Shown: positions 37,694 to 46,755, numbered from the stretch's first letter. The stretch: 64,000 bases of DNA from Shewanella putrefaciens (GCF_016406305.1 NZ_CP066369.1:1506501-1570500), one strand, 5' to 3'. Program-made: numbers and translations. The notes: generated from the letters alone by a model not told the origin.

Positions 37694-37699
37694 TTAATC
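37645..37699 (+). other. attC site of cassette 2 (55 bp, short type)
   Basis: TCCTAAC (37645-37651) to GTTAATC (37693-37699). The interior is a textbook short attC: TTCAAGCCG ... AAGCCGC-TTCG-CGGCTTAA ... GGCG, a near-complete hairpin with the TTCG tip, as in many resistance-integron 59-base elements. This is the strongest single attC in the window. Confidence 0.93.
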
Positions 37700-38040
37700 C
37701 ATAGAAATTTTAATCCGAAACTCACGAATTAGAGTTAGGAATCCATCGCCTATTAATTGAAAGACAATAAGCCATAACTGAACCTCACTAATGCGGAGTT
37801 TAATGCTATTGCAGTGATGGCTTGTTAAACCGATCTCAGGTTATTTAACTGCTAGTTCGCAGTCCATGGCTCTCGTTCATAAATTTAGACGCTAGATTGA
37901 AGCCTATTTGCCGATTGAGTATGCCATTTTCTCTCTGTTTATTACTTGATAAAAAGGCTATAAAAAAGGGGACCCTAAGGTCCCCAATGAGTTGCAGAGA
38001 TGAAATCTGGGTTGTGCAGGGCAACCCAAAGGTACTAGTA
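37700..38040. other. Non-coding stretch between cassette 2 and the cytochrome gene
   Basis: AT-rich, no protein-like frame. It holds the right chromosomal flank of the cassette insertion and the cytochrome terminator at 37962-37985. A short palindrome GGTACTAGTACTAG sits directly after the cytochrome stop codon. Confidence 0.5.
37962..37985 (-). terminator. Terminator of the ten-heme cytochrome gene
   Basis: On the minus strand GGGGACC (complement 37979-37985) pairs with GGTCCCC (complement 37968-37974) around a 4-base loop and is followed by TTTTTT. A good rho-independent terminator, 56 bases beyond the stop codon. Confidence 0.85.
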
Positions 38041-40332
38041 CTAGTGTGCTACCTCTGCGTGTACCTTATCTATGCCATAGGTTTTACCTTCAGCATGGCA
38101 GGTCGCGCATGATTCTACTGGTAGGTTAGGATCTGTCATTGCATCTGCTTCAACCACAGCACCGTTACTTCTAAAGTGAGCTACTGCAGCCGCATCTGAG
38201 TGAGCGTGACAGCTACGGCATGACTCAGCAACGGGGGTAATATAGTTGCTACCCACTTTGATTGCGCGTTTGCCAGAGGCTAAACCACCATCGTTTGCGA
38301 ACAGTGCGGTATCATCTTTATGACATGCAGAACATGCGGTTTCTGGTGATGGATAACCTTCTAACTCTCCTTCAGCATTACGGAAGATGCCTTCAATCAC
38401 ATCGAAGTTACCACTGTGGAAACGGTGCGCCACAGTAAATAAGTCTTTGTTACTAAAGGTTACATCTGGGTTGATGACCTTGCTACCATCTTCGCCTTTG
38501 TAGGCTACTGTTGGGTGATATGTTGAACCCGTTGTATCGTTATGACAGTTCATACATTGGTCAAAGGTGTAAGTGCCGTGTCTAGAACCTTTGATGTAAT
38601 CTAAGGTGCCGTGACAGGCATTACATTTTGTTTCTTCTACCGTAATACGAGTGGGATCTGTCATCCGAGCCGTGCTGATTGCACTGCCATCTAAGCTATA
38701 AAACTTAACTGGAGAAGTGTTACCGATTGGGTTTGTAGGGCCAAATTCAAGCGCTGTTGCATTACAACTGCTGACTTTACCCTCCTTGATACAGGCATTG
38801 GCCTCTGAACTCACATAGATAGTACCGACGGCTTGTGCGTCAGGGATCTCTTTCACGAAGGTTAAGACACCGCCAGAAAGTGTACCGTTTGCGAGGGTTA
38901 GACTAATAGCTGTAGGTTTGACATCGCGCCACGCATACACAGTACCGTCAGTTGCTACATTACCTAACAACAGGCCGTTAGCGACCAACATACCCGTTGG
39001 ATTACTGGTGGCATTATAGGTAGCGAGACTTGTACCGTCAGCAATTGGTGCGCCATTCATGGTCACATTGGCTTTCAAGGTTAAGGTCTTCATACCCAGA
39101 GTGGCAGATGGAGCGACTGCTGCACTGGTAAAGTCCACTTTGAACAGCTCAGCATATTCGGCACGCTTACCGACACTGTGCACGGCTTCGGGGGTTAAGC
39201 TACCGCTGCCATGACAAGATTTACACTGAGTATCATCGGCTTGAGCTAAAACATATTCAGAATGGTTTTCACCGGTGGCGAAGTTGACATTGATATGGCA
39301 ACCTACGCAGGCTTTGGCATAAATATTAGTGTTATAGCTTGGTGCGCCATCATGGCATGACTTACATTCTTTCAGATCCGATGGGAAACCAATTTCACCA
39401 AAATATTCTTTTGCTTCACCGCTTAGGCTATCACTAATGTGATGACCCGCATGGAGCCTGTGGATCATTGGACCAAAGTCAAATACCCAACCTTCTGCCA
39501 GTTGCGCATCACTTGGAACTTGATCAGGGTTATGGCAAGTTACACAGTTTTTAACGTCCTGATAGTTATGGTGGGCTTCAATCTTAGCGATATGGCCGTC
39601 TACTTCACCGTGACAGTTTTTACATGCTGCACTCGATACTGTGTCTTTACCCGATACACCTAATTCATCAGTTGCAGGGATAAAATCAACGGGGACAGAT
39701 AGCACTTTATCCGATAAAGCGACACCTGCGCTGTTGGTGATATTGTACGCACGTAAAATTACCCTATGCACGGCATTGGGGTTATCGTTTGGATTAATGA
39801 TGGGGGCCGTACCATCATTGGCCCAAGTGGCGGTATAAGTACCTGGAGCTGCAGTATCTTCGGTTAATGTACATACCTTGGTTGTACCGTTAAGGCCTGT
39901 AGGGGTACAAGTTAACGAAGTCGTATCGACATTGTTTGCCATGGCATTGTTTTGCCATTCGATTGGGGCACCCGTTCCCGAAGTATTTTCATTGGCCGTT
40001 AACGAGTAAATGGCAATTCGACTGAGTCCCATAAAGGGAACATCTTTACCTGCATTTTTACCTGTGAGAGAAAATTTAACACTGAAGCCTTCGCTGCTCG
40101 TCACTTTAATGTCCGCAGGACTTAAGGTGAAGTTCAGATCGGTAATGGATTCAGCGGTTTTAGCAAAAGATCCCGCAGGGAGTCCTGGGGTGCCTGGTGT
40201 TCCGGGGGTGCCTGGTGTACCTGGAGCACCAGGTGCGCCATCTTGACCATCGTCACCGTCCCCGCAGGCGGTTACACATAGGGCACTGGTGAGAGCCAGT
40301 ACCAGTAGAGATTTATTGTAGTTTTTCATCAT
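38041..40332 (-). CDS. OmcA/MtrC-family decaheme c-type cytochrome, outer-membrane lipoprotein
   Basis: Predicted surface electron-transfer protein of 763 residues. The signal peptide ends in a lipobox VTAC, giving lipidated Cys23. A collagen-like stretch of seven G-x-P triplets (residues 32-52) follows. Exactly ten CxxCH heme sites are present: CKNCH, CVTCH, CKSCH, CVGCH, CKSCH in the first pentaheme group, then CNACH, CMNCH, CSACH, CRSCH, CATCH in the second, with a beta domain before each group, the MtrC/OmcA architecture. It is not inside an mtr cluster: no MtrA/MtrB homologue adjoins it. I recall S. oneidensis SO_1659 as the counterpart. Two adjacent ATGs; AAGGGA precedes them. Confidence 0.95.
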   Translation of the reverse strand: MMKNYNKSLLVLALTSALCVTACGDGDDGQDGAPGAPGTPGTPGTPGTPGLPAGSFAKTAESITDLNFTLSPADIKVTSSEGFSVKFSLTGKNAGKDVPFMGLSRIAIYSLTANENTSGTGAPIEWQNNAMANNVDTTSLTCTPTGLNGTTKVCTLTEDTAAPGTYTATWANDGTAPIINPNDNPNAVHRVILRAYNITNSAGVALSDKVLSVPVDFIPATDELGVSGKDTVSSAACKNCHGEVDGHIAKIEAHHNYQDVKNCVTCHNPDQVPSDAQLAEGWVFDFGPMIHRLHAGHHISDSLSGEAKEYFGEIGFPSDLKECKSCHDGAPSYNTNIYAKACVGCHINVNFATGENHSEYVLAQADDTQCKSCHGSGSLTPEAVHSVGKRAEYAELFKVDFTSAAVAPSATLGMKTLTLKANVTMNGAPIADGTSLATYNATSNPTGMLVANGLLLGNVATDGTVYAWRDVKPTAISLTLANGTLSGGVLTFVKEIPDAQAVGTIYVSSEANACIKEGKVSSCNATALEFGPTNPIGNTSPVKFYSLDGSAISTARMTDPTRITVEETKCNACHGTLDYIKGSRHGTYTFDQCMNCHNDTTGSTYHPTVAYKGEDGSKVINPDVTFSNKDLFTVAHRFHSGNFDVIEGIFRNAEGELEGYPSPETACSACHKDDTALFANDGGLASGKRAIKVGSNYITPVAESCRSCHAHSDAAAVAHFRSNGAVVEADAMTDPNLPVESCATCHAEGKTYGIDKVHAEVAH

Positions 40333-40760
40333 CGCGTCCCTTTTCTTTCTATAGACTGCGTGCGCAGTAATTCTAATATAGGAGGAACGCCTTACTTATA
40401 AAGTGGTATTTGCAAGTTTGTGTCTAATTTGTGAACGATGATTTAACACCCTAAAATGGTAATTCCATATTCTGAAATTAAGTATTTCGAAAATTGAAAT
40501 TTGGTGTGATTTATTTGAGCTTTATCCAAATATTTATTTTAATTTTAGGTGGTTAGTGAAATTAATTCTCAATTAATCTTTGGTGTTGAGACTGTTATAT
40601 AGCTCTATTCATCGCATATCTGGCTTGATTTTTACGCTGTATGGGGAAGATATTGACTGAGTTATGGCGGGGTACATTTAAGATTAGCTAGTTCTGCTTT
40701 TAACATATGTCATTTAAATTTAACGCCGTTAAATAATTACCTGAATCTGAGATGAGAGGC
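40333..40760. promoter_or_regulatory. Promoter region of the decaheme cytochrome / downstream of the LysR gene
   Basis: 428 bases without a gene. Twenty bases upstream of the cytochrome ATG is a perfect palindrome ACTGCG-TG-CGCAGT (40355-40368), either an operator or a leader hairpin. TATATTAG on the minus strand (near 40373-40380) could be part of a -10. TGTGATTTATTTGAGC (near 40503) weakly resembles a CRP site. The rest is AT-rich with no recognised element. Confidence 0.45.
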
Positions 40761-41738
40761 TTATAGGTGTTCTGGGAGCAAGGCACTAACCAGTGAACTG
40801 ACCACAAGTTCACATTGTTCAGGGGTGTAACGTCTATGGGTTCTGGGCTTTTCGATCAAAAAATACTGGGGTGTTAATATCCCATCGTGTAGACGGTTTA
40901 GCTCACTCGCTGGGAGTGGTACTAACTTTAGTCCGGGCAAGTGTTTAATCGTTTGCACATCGATGCTAGTGCAAAATGCGAGGCTCTGCATGGTTAATAT
41001 ATGCGAATACCATTCCTCCCTCTCTAGCACTTTTTCGATCGAAGGCAATACGATTCCTTGACGCTGGCAAAAGAGTTCAAGGGGATCGATTTTATTGTTA
41101 AACCCTTTCATTTCAATGCATAAAAACGGATAGCGGCAGATCTGTTCTAAACTGATTTGTGAGTCAGATTGCCAGATAGAATGGTGTTTTGAAGCCACTA
41201 AATACACATTGGATATGCTCCCGAGTCTCGTAAGGGTTAACTCTTTATTATCGATATATTCTAATGAGATACCAAAATCCAGTTCACCTGCATGGATAAG
41301 CTCGGCGCTGTTTTCCTGCCATCGGTGTAAACGAATTTTCCCAAGTTGTGCATTCACATCTGGCGAGCACAATTGGGGGGCTAAAAAACTGAGTAATCCT
41401 CTGCTGGCGGCGACATTTAACGGTAAGTCGGCATTACTGGCGGTATTTTGATTCTGGAGGGCCGATTGCTCTAAATGGTGAACAGAATCAGTGAATTGAC
41501 ATATGGCAACATAAAGGCTTTCGGCAAGAGGTGTCGGTTTTAGCCCCTGCTGGCGTCGATAGAAGAGTTCATCATTGAAGGCAAGGCGAAGCGCATTCAA
41601 ACTGCGGCTTATTTTCGGGGCAGAGACCCCCAATGTCTTCGCGGTTGTGTTGGCATGCCCAGTATCAAAAATACTCTTGAAGACGAGTAGGGTGAAAATG
41701 TCTAGCTCACAGATTTGTTTAAGTAACGGGTGGCTCAT
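40761..41738 (-). CDS. LysR-family transcriptional regulator
   Basis: 325 residues. N-terminal winged helix-turn-helix LDIFTLLVFKSIFDTGHANTTAKTLGVSAPKISRSLNALR, followed by a periplasmic-binding-like effector domain. The recognition helix is somewhat divergent from the typical LysR (VSAPKISRSL). AAGG lies 9 bases before the ATG. It is in the same direction as, and upstream of, the decaheme cytochrome gene with 428 bases between them, so it may or may not control it. Inducer unknown. Confidence 0.88.
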   Translation of the reverse strand: MSHPLLKQICELDIFTLLVFKSIFDTGHANTTAKTLGVSAPKISRSLNALRLAFNDELFYRRQQGLKPTPLAESLYVAICQFTDSVHHLEQSALQNQNTASNADLPLNVAASRGLLSFLAPQLCSPDVNAQLGKIRLHRWQENSAELIHAGELDFGISLEYIDNKELTLTRLGSISNVYLVASKHHSIWQSDSQISLEQICRYPFLCIEMKGFNNKIDPLELFCQRQGIVLPSIEKVLEREEWYSHILTMQSLAFCTSIDVQTIKHLPGLKLVPLPASELNRLHDGILTPQYFLIEKPRTHRRYTPEQCELVVSSLVSALLPEHL

Positions 41739-42008
41739 TTCAGTTTACCTTATGATGAGTCTTTGAGTGCTTATCTTGACTGTTTGCTAATGGGATTTAC
41801 GGGTTATATCGGCACCATTTCCTCTTGGTATGCTGTGTAAACCCTACGCTATAGGGTATTAACTTAGCATCAGTTCTGTGGATTTACTGTGATCGTCATC
41901 TGCAAATTAACAAATCTGTAACCATTGTAAATTGCAGGGAAATACGATAGGTAAGTTATTGGCGGTTAAATTGCCGATGGGGGAGTTGTGGGATTAACCG
42001 ATAAATCC

Positions 42009-42467
42009 TTAGGGAATATCGGTTTTGAGTGGATCTGAGGCTAGCGGTAAATTTTTAGGTTCGTTGGGCGCGGCTAAACCGTGGGTTTGGATGGTGCAAA
42101 TATCTTCTTTTATCCGCAAACCAATAAATTGTCCACCTTCCATTATCTGCATTGAGGTACTTGCCACATCACCATCTACGACACCATGGCGCTGGATCAC
42201 TAAGCGTTCGCAGATTAAGCGGCCTTTAAAGAAACCATCAACGATAAATTCTTGGCACTTGATTTCGCCTTCAAGTCTGCCGCCTTGCTCAACCGTAATA
42301 TTCGCCTGGGAAAGGATTTGGCCGCTGACATCGCCACCAATCAAAACATCACCGATAAATTCAATATTCCCCGTGAGTTTAGTCCCCTTGGCGATAAAGC
42401 TAAGTGTGGTGGGCGGTTTTTTGGGGAAAAAGAGTTTTTTGCCAAACATGATCATGATGCTGCTCAA
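42009..42467 (-). CDS. Bactofilin (polymer-forming cytoskeletal protein)
   Basis: 152 residues. The central region is a right-handed beta-helix of the bactofilin/DUF583 type: TKLTGNIEFIGDVLIGGDVSGQI, then repeated G-x-(L/V)-x-G turns (GRLEGEIKCQEFIVDGFFKGRLICERLVIQRHGVVDGDV). Bactofilins self-assemble without nucleotide and scaffold shape or polar functions. Odd feature: in-frame codons upstream of the first ATG encode a hydrophobic helix (LALTILSTLILLSSIMIMFG) back to the napF stop, with no ATG/GTG start; the true N-terminus may be longer, using a rare start. Confidence 0.87.
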   Translation of the reverse strand: MSSIMIMFGKKLFFPKKPPTTLSFIAKGTKLTGNIEFIGDVLIGGDVSGQILSQANITVEQGGRLEGEIKCQEFIVDGFFKGRLICERLVIQRHGVVDGDVASTSMQIMEGGQFIGLRIKEDICTIQTHGLAAPNEPKNLPLASDPLKTDIP

Positions 42468-42533
42468 TAGAATGAGGGTCGATAGTATCGTTAATGCCAG
42501 TTTAAAGCTAAGGCTTATCCTAAGGGTAGTGCC

Positions 42534-43028
42534 TTAGTTTTTAGTTTGTTCATCTGTTTTTATCTGTATGGCCTGACTTGGGCAAGGGGCGACACAGGCA
42601 CCACAGCCAGTACACAGATTAAGATCTATCTTTGGTGTGGGCGCTTTACCAATGCTAAGCGTGAAAGTAATGGCTCTAGGTTCACAGGCGTCTTTACAGC
42701 TTTGGCACCAAATACCTTGCTGGGTTAAGCAATTATCTTGGACATGAGCTTTGTAATGCCAAGGGGTTTGGGTTAAATCGAACAGGGCTTCAGGACACGC
42801 TTTAGCGCAAAGGGTACAGAAAGTACACTCGTTATCCTGAAAGGATAATTCGGGAAAGCCGCCATCACCTTTGCGAATAATGTGAGTTTCACAGGCCGTA
42901 ATACAGGCGGAACAACGGGTGCAAACATCCGTAAATTCAATATCTTCACGAACCCATGGCGGTCTTATCGCTGTACTTTTACGGCGATTAAAGAGACTGC
43001 GACGACTATGGTTAATGCTTTGCGTCAT
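42534..43028 (-). CDS. napF: Ferredoxin-type protein NapF
   Basis: 164 residues with four cysteine clusters for [4Fe-4S] centres: CTRCSACITAC, CTFCTLCAKACP, CQSCKDACEP and CTGCGACVAPCP. The N-terminus SRRSLFNRR resembles the NapF start. In E. coli NapF is a cytoplasmic factor for maturation of the periplasmic nitrate reductase NapA; here no other nap gene is adjacent, so its partner is elsewhere or different. It lies upstream of bactofilin in the same direction. Confidence 0.88.
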   Translation of the reverse strand: MTQSINHSRRSLFNRRKSTAIRPPWVREDIEFTDVCTRCSACITACETHIIRKGDGGFPELSFQDNECTFCTLCAKACPEALFDLTQTPWHYKAHVQDNCLTQQGIWCQSCKDACEPRAITFTLSIGKAPTPKIDLNLCTGCGACVAPCPSQAIQIKTDEQTKN

Positions 43029-43105
43029 GTGGTTTCTCGAACAAGATTAAGCGGTCAAACCTTAAAGAAAAATGGCTTGGGGAAAACCACAAGCCATTGA
43101 GTTGA

Positions 43106-44119
43106 CTAGCCGTGATAGCCATTAGGATTACTTGACTGCCAGTGCCAGCTACTGTTTGCCATGTCCTCTAGACTATGGGTGGCTTGCCAGCCCAGATCTT
43201 CCCGCGCATGGGTAGGATCGGCATAACAGGCGGCAATATCACCGGGACGGCGAGGAGCAATTTGGTAGGCAATGGCTTTGCCACAGGCTTTTTCAAAGGC
43301 CTTGACCATATCTAATACGCTATAGCCTTGACCCGTACCTAAGTTATAGGTCACAAGTCCTGGCTGAGTGGCTAGCTTTTCAAGGGCCTTTAAATGGCCA
43401 TTGGCTAAATCCACCACATGGATATAGTCACGCACCCCAGTGCCATCGTGGGTCGGATAATCATTACCAAACACACTCAGGGCAGGGCGCTTACCTACGG
43501 CAACTTGCGCAATAAATGGCATTAAATTGTTAGGAATATCATTAGGATCCTCGCCAATTAAACCACTGGCGTGGGCGCCAACGGGATTAAAGTAGCGCAG
43601 ACGGGCGATATTCCAACTTGGGTCGCTATGGTGAAGATCGGCAAGAATATGCTCGACCATCAGTTTAGATTGGCCATAGGGATTGGTAGCTCCCGTTGGA
43701 AAATCTTCGGTGATCGGCAGGCTCGCGGGGTCACCATAGACGGTTGCCGATGAACTAAATACTAGATTTTTAACCTTAAACTCCGCCATGACTTGGCAGA
43801 GTATTAAGGTTCCTGTGACGTTATTCTCATAATATTTGAGGGGTTTAGCGACGGATTCTCCCACCGCTTTTAATCCCGCAAAATGGATAACAGAGTCGAT
43901 AGCGTGGTCACTAAAGACCTTCTGCAACAATGCCTTATTAAGAATGTCGCCCTGGTAAAATGTGACCGTTTTGCCTGTGATTTGCTCTACACGGTTTAAG
44001 GCTTCGATGCTCGAATTAGACAGGTTGTCTAACACGATCACTTCGCTTCCCGCATTGAGTAATTCCACCACAGTATGGGTGCCAATATAACCGGCGCCTC
44101 CGGTCACTAAAATCGTCAT
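43106..44119 (-). CDS. galE: UDP-glucose 4-epimerase
   Basis: Interconverts UDP-glucose and UDP-galactose with bound NAD. 337 residues, standard. N-terminal [21 protein letters not shown] and catalytic [14 protein letters not shown], and [17 protein letters not shown] are all present. AAGGA precedes the ATG. It shares one base with the galU stop, so it is translationally coupled to the enzyme that makes its substrate. Confidence 0.97.
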   Translation of the reverse strand: MTILVTGGAGYIGTHTVVELLNAGSEVIVLDNLSNSSIEALNRVEQITGKTVTFYQGDILNKALLQKVFSDHAIDSVIHFAGLKAVGESVAKPLKYYENNVTGTLILCQVMAEFKVKNLVFSSSATVYGDPASLPITEDFPTGATNPYGQSKLMVEHILADLHHSDPSWNIARLRYFNPVGAHASGLIGEDPNDIPNNLMPFIAQVAVGKRPALSVFGNDYPTHDGTGVRDYIHVVDLANGHLKALEKLATQPGLVTYNLGTGQGYSVLDMVKAFEKACGKAIAYQIAPRRPGDIAACYADPTHAREDLGWQATHSLEDMANSSWHWQSSNPNGYHG

Positions 44120-45027
44120 TATTTAATTCCTTTTACAACGGTTTTTAAGTAGTGGGCAAAATCTTCACCGATTTCGCTGTGGCGCAGAGCGTATTCCACG
44201 TTTGCGCGCATATAACCTTGCTTGTTACCGCAATCGTGGCTCTTACCTTCCATGTAGTAAGCATTCACCGTTTCTTGCTGCATTAACATGGCAATCGCAT
44301 CCGTCAATTGGATTTCATCACCCGCACCCGCTGGAGTCTTGGCCAGCAGTGGCCAAATGGCTGCAGGTAACACGTAACGACCAACAACGGCGAGGTTAGA
44401 AGGTGCGTCATCAACGGCGGGTTTTTCAACTAGCTCGACTAATGGCTCCGACTCACCGGGTTGTAGATCGTGGCCGTTAACGTCGGCAATACCGTATTGG
44501 TTCACTAAGTTGTGTGGTACACCCTCGACCATGATCTGACCCACTTGGGTTTCATCGAATAGGTTCACCATCGCGGCTAAGTTGTCTTTGCTGAGATCGC
44601 AACTCGCATCATCAATAATGACGTCTGGCAGTAACACCGCGAAGGGGGCGTCGCCTACCACAGATTTAGCACATAAAATGGCGTGTCCTAAGCCTTTCGC
44701 CTGGGATTGACGCACGCTGATCACAGTCACGTCTTTTGGACAAATTGACTGTACCGCTTCTAATAACTGACGTTTTACCCGGCGCTCTAGCTGGGCTTCT
44801 AATTCAAAACTGGTATCGAAATGGTTTTCGATAGAGTTTTTACTGGCGTGGGTCACCAGTACAATTTCTTTGATGCCTGCGGCAATAGCTTCACTAACAA
44901 CGTATTGGATCAATGGCTTATCAACAACGGGTAGCATTTCCTTAGGAATAGCTTTCGTTGCTGGCAGCATACGAGTGCCTAGGCCTGCGACAGGGATCAC
45001 GGCTTTACGAATTTGATGTTGTTTCAT
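44119..45027 (-). CDS. galU: UTP-glucose-1-phosphate uridylyltransferase
   Basis: Makes UDP-glucose from UTP and glucose-1-phosphate for polysaccharide and lipopolysaccharide. 302 residues. [36 protein letters not shown] holds the nucleotide-binding signature, followed by [22 protein letters not shown] and [18 protein letters not shown] precedes the ATG. First gene of a galU-galE pair, possibly continuing into napF and bactofilin. Confidence 0.97.
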   Translation of the reverse strand: MKQHQIRKAVIPVAGLGTRMLPATKAIPKEMLPVVDKPLIQYVVSEAIAAGIKEIVLVTHASKNSIENHFDTSFELEAQLERRVKRQLLEAVQSICPKDVTVISVRQSQAKGLGHAILCAKSVVGDAPFAVLLPDVIIDDASCDLSKDNLAAMVNLFDETQVGQIMVEGVPHNLVNQYGIADVNGHDLQPGESEPLVELVEKPAVDDAPSNLAVVGRYVLPAAIWPLLAKTPAGAGDEIQLTDAIAMLMQQETVNAYYMEGKSHDCGNKQGYMRANVEYALRHSEIGEDFAHYLKTVVKGIK

Positions 45028-45352
45028 TGCGAACCTTTTAGGTCAAGGAGATGCGGGTATTGGCCAATATTGTAAATGACCTACACAGAAAAGCTATTTG
45101 TAAACGCTGAAATTTATCGGTATTTCTGCGTTTTATCAGTCTATCGTTTTAGTTTTTGAGATTGGCTGTCAAGCTTTGCCTGCACACTGACCACTATAGT
45201 TGCCCTCTAAGTCATCGTTTTTAATGAATATGTAATATTTGCTTTACGTTTGCGTCACCTAATAACACCAACAATAAACTGTGAGGGAGTTAACAAAAAA
45301 CGAGGCTTAGATCACTATGGATGATATTAGCGTCAGCCATGAAGTGAATTTT
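45028..45352. promoter_or_regulatory. Divergent galU / phhA regulatory region
   Basis: About 325 bases without a gene. Contains the TTTACG-N4-CGTCAC palindrome-like site (45243-45258), TGTAAA half-sites near 45070 and 45100 that could be weak TyrR boxes (TGTAAA-N6-TTTACA with a poor second half), and AT-rich promoter-like stretches. The phhA frame can be extended to an ATG at 45317. Confidence 0.45.
45243..45258. promoter_or_regulatory. LiuR/HmgQ-like palindrome upstream of phhA
   Basis: TTTACG-TTTG-CGTCAC: left half identical to the site upstream of the thiolase gene at 59243, right half with one mismatch from CGTAAA plus one at the end. MerR-family regulators of branched-chain and aromatic amino acid degradation in Shewanella bind such TTTACG...CGTAAA sites. 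Binding here is inference. Confidence 0.5.
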
Positions 45353-46162
45353 ATGACTAAAACAGTCCACACCGCTCCCTATGTTGCCAGAAGAGCCGAT
45401 GACTCTGGGTATATAGATTACCCGCAAGAAGAACATGAGATATGGAGCCAGCTTTATGCCCGCCAGGCAGTCAATTTGCCCGGTCGAGCCTGTAAAGAAT
45501 ACCTGCAAGGGTTAGATGCCTTGGCGATGCCAAAGGATCGTATTCCACAACTTGCTGAAATTGATACAGTATTGCAGGCAACGACAGGTTGGAAAACGGC
45601 GGCCGTGCCCGCATTGATTTCCTTTGGGCGTTTTTTTGAGCTTTTAGCCAATAAAGAATTTCCGGTAGCGACCTTTATCCGCCGTAAAGAAGAATTTGAT
45701 TACCTGCAAGAGCCTGATATTTTTCACGAAATATTTGGCCATTGCCCTTTGCTGACCAATCCATCATTCGCACATTTTTCCCATATGTATGGCCAACTGG
45801 GCTTAAATGCCAGCAAGGAAGAAAGGGTTTTCTTAGCCCGTTTATATTGGTTTACCGTCGAATTTGGTCTGCTAAAGCCAAAGGATGGGCAACTGTGTAT
45901 CTATGGCGGTGGGATCTTAAGTTCGCCCGGCGAGACCTTGTATGCGATGGAGAGCGAAGTGCCGGAGCGTAAACCCTTCGACCTATTAGATGTGCTGCGT
46001 ACGCCTTATCGTATCGATATCATGCAACCCGTTTATTACGTGATTGAACATATTGATATGTTAGATGAAATCGCCAAAATGGATATTATGGCTTATGTCA
46101 CTAAGGCCCGTCAGTTAGGCTTGTTTGCCCCTAAATATCCACCTAAGGCGAAGGCAAGTTAA
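45353..46162 (+). CDS. phhA: Phenylalanine-4-hydroxylase
   Basis: Iron- and tetrahydropterin-dependent monooxygenase turning phenylalanine into tyrosine. 269 residues from the ATG at 45353 (MTKTVHTAPYVARRADDSG), matching bacterial enzymes of ~265. Iron ligands are in FHEIFGHCPLL plus the downstream Glu of FTVEFGL; the pterin-binding region is TGWKTAAVPALI. An upstream ATG at 45317 adds 12 residues; GAGG lies 11 bases before it, so that start is possible. phhB follows, then tyrR. Confidence 0.95.
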   Translation: MTKTVHTAPYVARRADDSGYIDYPQEEHEIWSQLYARQAVNLPGRACKEYLQGLDALAMPKDRIPQLAEIDTVLQATTGWKTAAVPALISFGRFFELLANKEFPVATFIRRKEEFDYLQEPDIFHEIFGHCPLLTNPSFAHFSHMYGQLGLNASKEERVFLARLYWFTVEFGLLKPKDGQLCIYGGGILSSPGETLYAMESEVPERKPFDLLDVLRTPYRIDIMQPVYYVIEHIDMLDEIAKMDIMAYVTKARQLGLFAPKYPPKAKAS

Positions 46163-46261
46163 ACCAGCGATATTAGAAATCCCTCTGATTTAGTTAAGTA
46201 AAAAAGGCAACGATAGGCACATTATGTGCTGCGAAAAGATGCGTTGCGAATAGGAGTATGT

Positions 46262-46600
46262 ATGACCGCGTTATCGAATATGAAATGTGAAGCTTGCCAG
46301 GCCGATGCACCGAAAGTGACCGATGAAGAACTTGCCGAGCTGGTGAGAATGATCCCCGATTGGAGCGTGCAAGTACGCGATGGCATTATGCAGCTTGAGC
46401 GAGTGTATAAATTTAAAAATTTTAAATTGGCGATGGCCTTCACCAATAAACTTGCCGATCTTGCCGAAGAAGAATTTCATCACCCCGGCATTTTAACTGA
46501 ATGGGGCAAAGTGACAGTCACTTGGTGGTCGCACTCGATTAAAGGACTACATAAGAACGACTTCATCATGGCTGCCAAGACAGACCAGTTATTAGATTAA
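46262..46600 (+). CDS. phhB: Pterin-4a-carbinolamine dehydratase
   Basis: Recycles the 4a-hydroxy-tetrahydropterin made by PhhA. 112 residues, the family's size. The motif [34 protein letters not shown] carries the conserved HHP, the Trp and the later His of the active site. ATG at 46262 with TAGGAG 5 bases upstream; the frame continues 12 codons upstream without similarity. Ends before a good terminator. Confidence 0.95.
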   Translation: MTALSNMKCEACQADAPKVTDEELAELVRMIPDWSVQVRDGIMQLERVYKFKNFKLAMAFTNKLADLAEEEFHHPGILTEWGKVTVTWWSHSIKGLHKNDFIMAAKTDQLLD

Positions 46601-46615
46601 AAAATTAAACTATTA

Positions 46616-46652
46616 AATCAGCGCCTTATTGTTAATTTGGCGCTGATTTTTC
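46616..46652 (+). terminator. Terminator after phhB
   Basis: AATCAGCGCC (46616-46625) / GGCGCTGATT (46639-46648) with a 13-base loop and TTTCTTT after. It separates phhAB from tyrR. Confidence 0.8.
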
Positions 46653-46739
46653 TTTGCTGTTACAAATGTACTGTAAACTTGACTTGCCACTTTCGCATTT
46701 ACCTTCTAACGTATATACGCCCAGCTATCAATCCTACCG

Positions 46740-46755
46740 CTTACGTCTGCGTAAA
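46740..46755. promoter_or_regulatory. LiuR/HmgQ-like palindrome upstream of tyrR
   Basis: CTTACG-TCTG-CGTAAA, one mismatch from the perfect TTTACG-N4-CGTAAA. It lies about 105 bases before the tyrR ATG. Confidence 0.5.

Noticed and set aside
40503..40520. CRP site upstream of the cytochrome (TGTGATTTATTTGAGC)
   Set aside because: Only the left half matches; the right half is poor, so I mention it only in the region entry.
45070..45120. TyrR boxes upstream of phhA
   Set aside because: TGTAAA half-sites are present but the partner halves do not match TTTACA at the right spacing; too weak to list.
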